This document shows, one piece after another, positions 59,960 through 64,000 of a stretch of 64,000 nucleotides of DNA. Made by a program: the position numbers and the translations under genes. Where the stretch lies: positions 18,804,615 to 18,868,614 of the forward strand of contig CM119268.1 of the NCBI GenBank assembly GCA_051294375.1. Direction: 5' to 3'. The notes below the pieces were generated by a model. It did not search any database, was not told where the DNA came from, and was given only the letters and a program-made list of their open reading frames with translations. Each line of letters opens with the position of its first letter. Positions within the stretch are counted from its first letter, which is position 1. This DNA comes from Paraspadella gotoi. Taxonomy: Eukaryota; Chaetognatha.

Positions 59960-60216
59960 CCTCCCTCTCTTCGCCACCGCGACCGACGTTAGCGAACGAT
60001 CGAAGTCAAGAAGTTCATTGATCTCTTCCCTCAACTGCTCCATGATCTCTTCGGCGAGGCGGTCCGCGAAGGCGACGGTGTCGTTGGGGTGCCGATCGCG
60101 GTGGAGTAGCTGGAAGGCGGAGTCCGTCGGCTCCCCGGCGTCGACGGGCGCGTCTTTGGAAGACGATGGAACTTCGATTGGATCGGAGGCGACGGCGGTG
60201 CGTTGGTGGTTTGATT
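59960..60216 (-). CDS. Exon fragment with helical EEIMEQLREEINELL segment
   Basis: The frame after CCTAAG reads TAVASDPIEVPSSSKDAPVD, FQLLHRDRHPNDTVAFADRL and AEEIMEQLREEINELLDFDR. It then passes into a GA-rich low-complexity stretch near 59,960, where the exon end is unclear. The helical segment resembles a short coiled coil. Phase does not match the exon before it exactly, so a sequence error or a missed border is likely. Confidence 0.5.
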
Positions 60217-60263
60217 CTTAGGTCGCATCGTGTGGGATTTTTTGAATAAACGTTCTTACATAC

Positions 60264-60596
60264 GTCGATGGAACCGTCGACGATGTCGAGGCCACGTCCG
60301 GCGGCGTCTATCCGCGTCTTCGTCGAAAGCGCCATCTTTGACGCGTCCGTCGGCGGCACGAAGTCCCAAATACCATCTCTCTGTCCGGCGCCACCGGACG
60401 TCTCGCTCTCTCGGATCTCTCGATCGACTCTGTCTCGCGATTCGTCGGGCGTGTCGAACGATTCCGAGCAAAGATTCGAATCGCTACGATTTTTTTCTTC
60501 TTCGATTTCGTCGCTTTTTTCGTCGAGTTCGTTTTTTTTCGTCTCGATCTCCCTCGACGATTTAAAGTTTCCAAGTTCCCCTCGTTTTTTCGTCAA
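60264..60596 (-). CDS. Exon fragment, acidic and Lys-rich
   Basis: The frame reads KSSREIETKKNELDEKSDEI, EEEKNRSDSNLCSESFDTPD and GIWDFVPPTDASKMALSTKT. It ends at GLDIVDGSID before a good donor GTATGTAAG. The strong donor on this strand is the best single argument that this block is transcribed in minus orientation. Confidence 0.55.
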
Positions 60597-60696
60597 AATG
60601 AAGGAGACAAAAGCTCGTCTTTCTCAGCGACGTTTCGTCGTCGCCGTCGTCGTCCACAACTCGATTCCGGACAAACTGGTTTGGCTTTGATCTCAC

Positions 60697-60919
60697 CCAG
60701 AAGCGAAAGGACGACGCGGAATTTTGAGGGCTTTTCGGGTTCGAGTTCGCAGAGCGCGGCGAAATCGCGTCAGGTTTCCGCTTTCCTGGTTTCGGTTTCG
60801 ACTCCTAGACGAAGGCCTCCACCCGTTTCTCGAGTTTCGGAGTCGTCTCCAGACGAGGATCCGGTTTTGCGTCGACTTTGACATTAATTCTCCCCGAATT
60901 CGTCTCATCGTTGCGTCAG
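60697..60919 (-). CDS. Exon fragment with an internal stop
   Basis: The frame reads DETNSGRINVKVDAKPDPRL, ETTPKLEKRVEAFV, then TAG. In the same frame ESKPKPGKRKPDAISPRSAN continues to SSFRFW before donor GTGAGA. A single base change in TTCGTCTAGGAG would remove the stop, and both sides share frame and style, so the stop may be a sequence error. Confidence 0.45.
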
Positions 60920-61341
60920 TTGAAAATCGAACGGAGTTTTCGAATCGAGATTACGGAATCGAGACTCGGATTATCGATTTCTTTTTTTGATCGGCGATCG
61001 ACGAGGAATCTTGTTTGTAATCGGGACCTCTCGAGTTTAGAATCGGATTCTTTTTTGATCGCAGCTCGTCATCCGATCGTCGTCAATCGTCGTCGTTATC
61101 GTCGTCGTCTCTGAACTCGTTCGATCTCGAGATCGAGAGGATCTGTGTACTGAAGAAAGTGCGACCGAATTAGAGATTGGCGCGGTGTGGACAAACCGAT
61201 TCATCATTTTGATCGGTAATCGCGGATTCATATTTTAGTCTCAGATGAATTGATAGGTTCAGGAGAGGTTGTCCTTCTATAGAAAATTTTCAGATGGAGA
61301 TGCAACATTCATTTTCACAGCCATGAAGTTTCTGTCTACTT

Positions 61342-62267
61342 CTAAAACACGATTTTACAGCAACCTTTTTGTTTCAATCTGACACTGCCTTCTCCGCCGC
61401 TGCCTTCTCCGCTTCGGCCTTCACCGCCGCCGCAATTTTTCTGCAGCTGTTTTCTTCCCGCGCCTCTTTCTCTGCAGCTGCTTTCTCTGGCGTCTTTCTC
61501 TGCCACTGCCTTCTCCTCTGCCTGCTCAGCGCTGCCTTTTCCACTGCTGCCTTCTGCCACTACTTCTCCATTTTCACCTTCTCTGCGCCGCTGCCTTCTC
61601 TGCAGCTTTCTTTTCTCTGCACCTCCTTCTCTGCAGCCTGTTTTCTCCACAGCCTCTTTCACTTCCGCTGCCTTCTCCTCCACTCCCTTCTCCTCCGGCG
61701 CCTGCTCCACTACCGCCTTCTGGCCGCTGCCTTCTCTGCTACTGCCTTCTCCACTTCTGCCTTCTCCGCCGCTGCCTTCTCTGCAGCTGCTTTAATCTGC
61801 CACCTGTTTCTCTGCAGCTCTTTTTCCCACCCCTTTTTCTCTGCCACAGCTTTCTCATGTGCTCTTTCTTTGCCGCTGCCTTCTCCGCTTTGTTTTCAAC
61901 TGCCCTTCCCCCGCTTCCTTCTCCGCTGCTTTCTTCTCTGCTTCCACTTTCTCTGACTGCCCGCCTTCTCTGCCGCCGCTTTCTCCGCCGCTTCCTTCTC
62001 CGCCGTCACTCTCTGCTGCTTCTTCTCCGCTGCCAGCTTTTTCTGCCGCAGCCTCTCTGCCGCCGCTTTATCCGCGCCTTCCTTCTCCGCCATCGCCTTC
62101 TCCGCCGCTTCCTTCTCTGCCGCTTCCTTCTCCGCTGCCGCTTTTTTTCCGCCGCAGCCTTTTCTGCCGCATTTCTTTACCAGCTGCCACGCTTTTTCCG
62201 CCGCTGCTTCTCTTGCCGCCACTTTCTCTCGCAGCTTCTTCTCCGCCGCTTCCTTCACCGCTGCCAC
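61342..62267 (-). CDS. Ala/Glu/Lys repeat region of minus-strand gene
   Basis: On the minus strand, 62,267-61,896 encodes repeats of EKEAAEKEAAEK type (AAVKEAAEKKLREKVAAREA). 61,710-61,342 encodes a more degraded version (KGVEEKAAEVKEAVEKTGCR). The DNA is a 15-base coding minisatellite around GCGGCGGAGAAGGAA. Such A/E/K repeats form long single alpha-helices or coiled coils. The frame shifts several times, which in a repeat this regular is more likely sequence error than design. Confidence 0.5.
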
Positions 62268-62470
62268 TTTCTCCGCCGCTTGCTCTCCGCTGCCTTTTCC
62301 CTTCGAAATCCGCGGTTGGCTTTGTTGTTCTTTATCGCCGTTAAGATTAATGCGTCTCTTTCCGCTTTGGTCGGTTTCCGCTTTTTGGCGGCGTCGTCAT
62401 CGGCGATGGCGTTGGCGTCACCCTCCGTCGGCGTCCGGAGTGGGCGTTGCCTTTGGCTCTTTCTTCCCTT
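62255..62470 (-). CDS. Segment upstream of the AEK repeat
   Basis: The frame reads TEGDANAIADDDAAKKRKPT and KAERDALILTAIKNNKANRG, then FRREKAAESKRR, and stops at 62,255. One base fewer in GAGAGCAAGCGG would carry it straight into the AEK repeat. KKRKPTKAER is a nuclear-localisation-like basic cluster. Confidence 0.5.
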   Translation of the reverse strand, partial: KGRKSQRQRPLRTPTEGDANAIADDDAAKKRKPTKAERDALILTAIKNNKANRGFRREKAAESKRRRKWQR

Positions 62471-62607
62471 TGTCTTATCTCTTCGCTGTCCTTGTCGAGA
62501 TCAAAACTCTTCTTTGACAAAGATCTTTGTCGCTGAGGCTGTTGGGGTCACGATGTCGTTCAACGAACGGTTTAGGTGTAAAGTGATTCTTCACGAACCG
62601 CGTTTTT

Positions 62608-62982
62608 TCAGATTCCATTTTGTTCTTTAAAATCTCCTTTTCCTTCTTCGTTTATTCCTTTCCTCCTTTTCCAATTTTTCCTCTCTTTTTCCTCTTTTCT
62701 ACTTCTTTCTCTTCCGCTTTCCTCCGTGTCCTTTTCGGCTAATATCTCTTCAGTCTCCGCCTCCTTTCTTAGCTTCCTTTCTCCTTTTTCTTCCTCGTTC
62801 TCTCTTCCCGACTTTCCCGCACTGGTAAATTCTTCCACCAAAATCGGTTTCGTCGTCGTTATCAGTCGTCTCTTCGTCGGCTTCGTCTCGTCGGTAACTT
62901 TGTCGGTGTCGAGCGTTCCGTCGACGGTCGAGCCCGACGTCGCAACGACGTCTTCTACGGAATAAGCGTCGACTTCTGAAAC
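62608..62982 (-). CDS. Segment of charge-rich minus-strand gene
   Basis: The frame is open for 124 codons. It reads VSEVDAYSVEDVVATSGSTV, DGTLDTDKVTDETKPTKRRL and ITTTKPILVEEFTSAGKSGR. A Lys/Glu-rich end follows (KLRKEAETEEILAEKDTEES …), with the stop at 62,608. Its start directly follows the N-terminal fragment, one frame away. Confidence 0.55.
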   Translation of the reverse strand, partial: VSEVDAYSVEDVVATSGSTVDGTLDTDKVTDETKPTKRRLITTTKPILVEEFTSAGKSGRENEEEKGERKLRKEAETEEILAEKDTEESGRERSRKEEKERKNWKRRKGINEEGKGDFKEQNGI

Positions 62983-62989
62983 TCATTTC

Positions 62990-63440
62990 AGAAACGTTAT
63001 CGAGGGCTTCCCACTTTTTTCTTTTTCTTTTCTTCTTCTTTCCAGTTTTTGTTTTCGGGTTGAGCGGCGGGTCGGCTGCGGAGCTCTGTCGGCAGCGGCA
63101 TTGTTGCGTCTGCGCGGCGTTGTCGTCGTCGGCGCTGTCAACTTTGTTCCACACGTCGTTGGCAAGAAAAGAGATTCGCTTTCCCGCCACTCGGCGTCAT
63201 CGCATCGCCTTCAACGGCCGGCATCGGCCGCGTGGGGCCCTCATCAGTTGGCAAAGTCGTTGGTCCAGTCGGATCGGATCGTCTTTAGCGGCCGACACTG
63301 CCGGCGACGCAGCTGCTTGACGCTGGCCGCCGTCGCTGCCGACCTTGCAGCCGACGCAGCCCCCGACTCTTTTTGGCTTCTCGCTTTCCTCTTCGGCTTT
63401 TTGTTCGGCATTTCCTCCGGTTGGATTTTAGCTGAGACAT
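62990..63440 (-). CDS. N-terminal region of charge-rich gene, indel-rich copy
   Basis: The minus ATG at 63,440-63,438 corresponds to the plus-strand ATG at 63,567, with the same following sequence. Here several indels break the frame within the first 150 codons. Downstream it reads ANDVWNKVDSADDDNAAQTQ and then a basic run (TGKKKKRKRKKWEALDNVSE). It is the inverted counterpart of 63,567-63,821. Confidence 0.45.
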
Positions 63441-63471
63441 TGAAGGGAATAATTCAAGAAGGGGAATGAGG

Positions 63472-63527
<56 letters not shown>

Positions 63528-63821
63528 TTATATATATATATATATTATATATATATTATTCCCTCAATGTCTCAGGCTAAAACTCCAACGGAGGAAATGC
63601 CGAACAAAAAGCGAAGAGGAAAGCAGAAGCCAAAAGAGTCGGGGGCTGCGTCGGCTGCAAGGTCGGCGGCAGCGACGGCGGCAGCGTCAGCAGCTGCGTC
63701 GGCGGCAGTGTCGGCCGCTAAAGACGATCCGATTCCGACTGGACCCAACGACTTTGCCAACGATGAGCCCCACGCGGCCGATGCCGCCGTTGAAGGCGAT
63801 GCCGATGACGCCGAGTGGCGG
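63060..63821. repeat. Inverted duplication around a GA/TA core
   Basis: The left arm (about 63,190-63,453) and right arm (63,555-63,821) are reverse complements sharing the whole N-terminal coding stretch. They flank a core with a GA run (63,476-63,526) and a TA run (63,527-63,553). The left arm is rich in indels relative to the right. The right arm ends in a 25-N gap. Confidence 0.85.
63567..63821 (+). CDS. N-terminal coding segment, clean copy, cut by gap
   Basis: It starts ATG and reads MSQAKTPTEEMPNKKRRGKQ, then an Ala-rich run built of SAA/TAA repeats (AASAAASAAVSAAKDD). PIPTGPNDFANDEPHAADAA and VEGDADDAEWR follow, up to the gap. NKKRRGKQKPK is a nuclear-localisation-like cluster. The protein is not recognised. 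It is either the true 5' end of a plus-strand gene running out of the window, or a duplicate of the minus-strand gene's 5' end. Confidence 0.55.
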
Positions 63822-63846
63822 NNNNNNNNNNNNNNNNNNNNNNNNN
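63822..63846. other. Assembly gap, exactly 25 N
   Basis: Interrupts the plus-strand coding copy. The sequence after it (63,847-64,000) is T-rich with nothing recognisable. Confidence 1.
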
Positions 63847-64000
63847 AAAACCACGAGAGAGATATTTTCCTCTTCCCTTTCCCCTTTCAACCTCTCTTTC
63901 ACCCGATCTTTTCTTTTCCCATTTTTTCCTAACTAATGTACTTGCTGCATTCCCGTCTGGTTTTTCCTTCACCCGTTTTCTGTGTCTTTGTGCTTTGTTT

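Overview
The window is eukaryotic, most likely from an invertebrate animal. Coding sequence is split into exons with GT/AG borders and matching codon phases. Introns are long and AT-rich, exons are GC- and CpG-rich, and microsatellites (mostly CT/GA) are very abundant. A tetraspanin gene marks it as metazoan. Telomere-type repeats are TTAGGG/CCCTAA rather than the arthropod TTAGG, which argues weakly for a non-arthropod such as a lophotrochozoan or flatworm. The species cannot be named from the sequence. Nothing prokaryotic was seen.

Layout. 0.7-1.0 kb: a tRNA-derived SINE. 1.2-6.1 kb (+): a tetraspanin gene lacking its first exon here; six exons join in phase and carry TM2 to TM4 plus an unusually long C-terminal tail. 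6.1-12.8 kb: gene-poor, repeat-rich. 12.9-22.8 kb (+): seven exons of a Ser/Pro/Thr-rich, largely disordered protein that I do not recognise; six of them join in phase. 24.4-28.4 kb: a Tc1/mariner-type element with TA flanks, arms of about 0.8 kb and a decayed transposase end. 29.0-31.3 kb: a 2.4 kb palindrome filled with CCCTAA/TTAGGG-bearing units. 32.8-38.1 kb: a unit with a candidate transmembrane/Thr-rich exon, an inverted-repeat element and a G-rich purine tract. That unit is repeated at 38.1-43.9 kb with very many small indels. 44-52 kb: gaps, TTTC microsatellites and a few weak exon candidates. 52.5-55.14 kb (+): four 3'-terminal exons of a gene ending in a compact, ordinary-looking domain, possibly the end of the 12.9-22.8 kb gene. 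57.6-63.4 kb (-): a GC-rich block with fragments of a charge-rich protein, broken by many frameshifts and converging on the previous gene. 63.06-63.82 kb: an inverted duplication of that gene's 5' end.

Assembly quality shapes the reading. Three gaps are exactly 25 N long, and two of them (43,967 and 53,258) directly border indel-rich sequence (38.1-43.97 and 53.28-54.5 kb). This looks like unpolished long-read gap filling. The 5-6 kb tandem duplication, the inverted duplication at 63 kb and the broken frames of the minus-strand gene may therefore be partly technical.

No convincing novel functional system was found. The most unusual structures are the telomere-repeat palindrome, the long-arm Tc1-type element, the tetraspanin tail, and exons made of ACG/GAC triplet runs that stay open in more than one frame.
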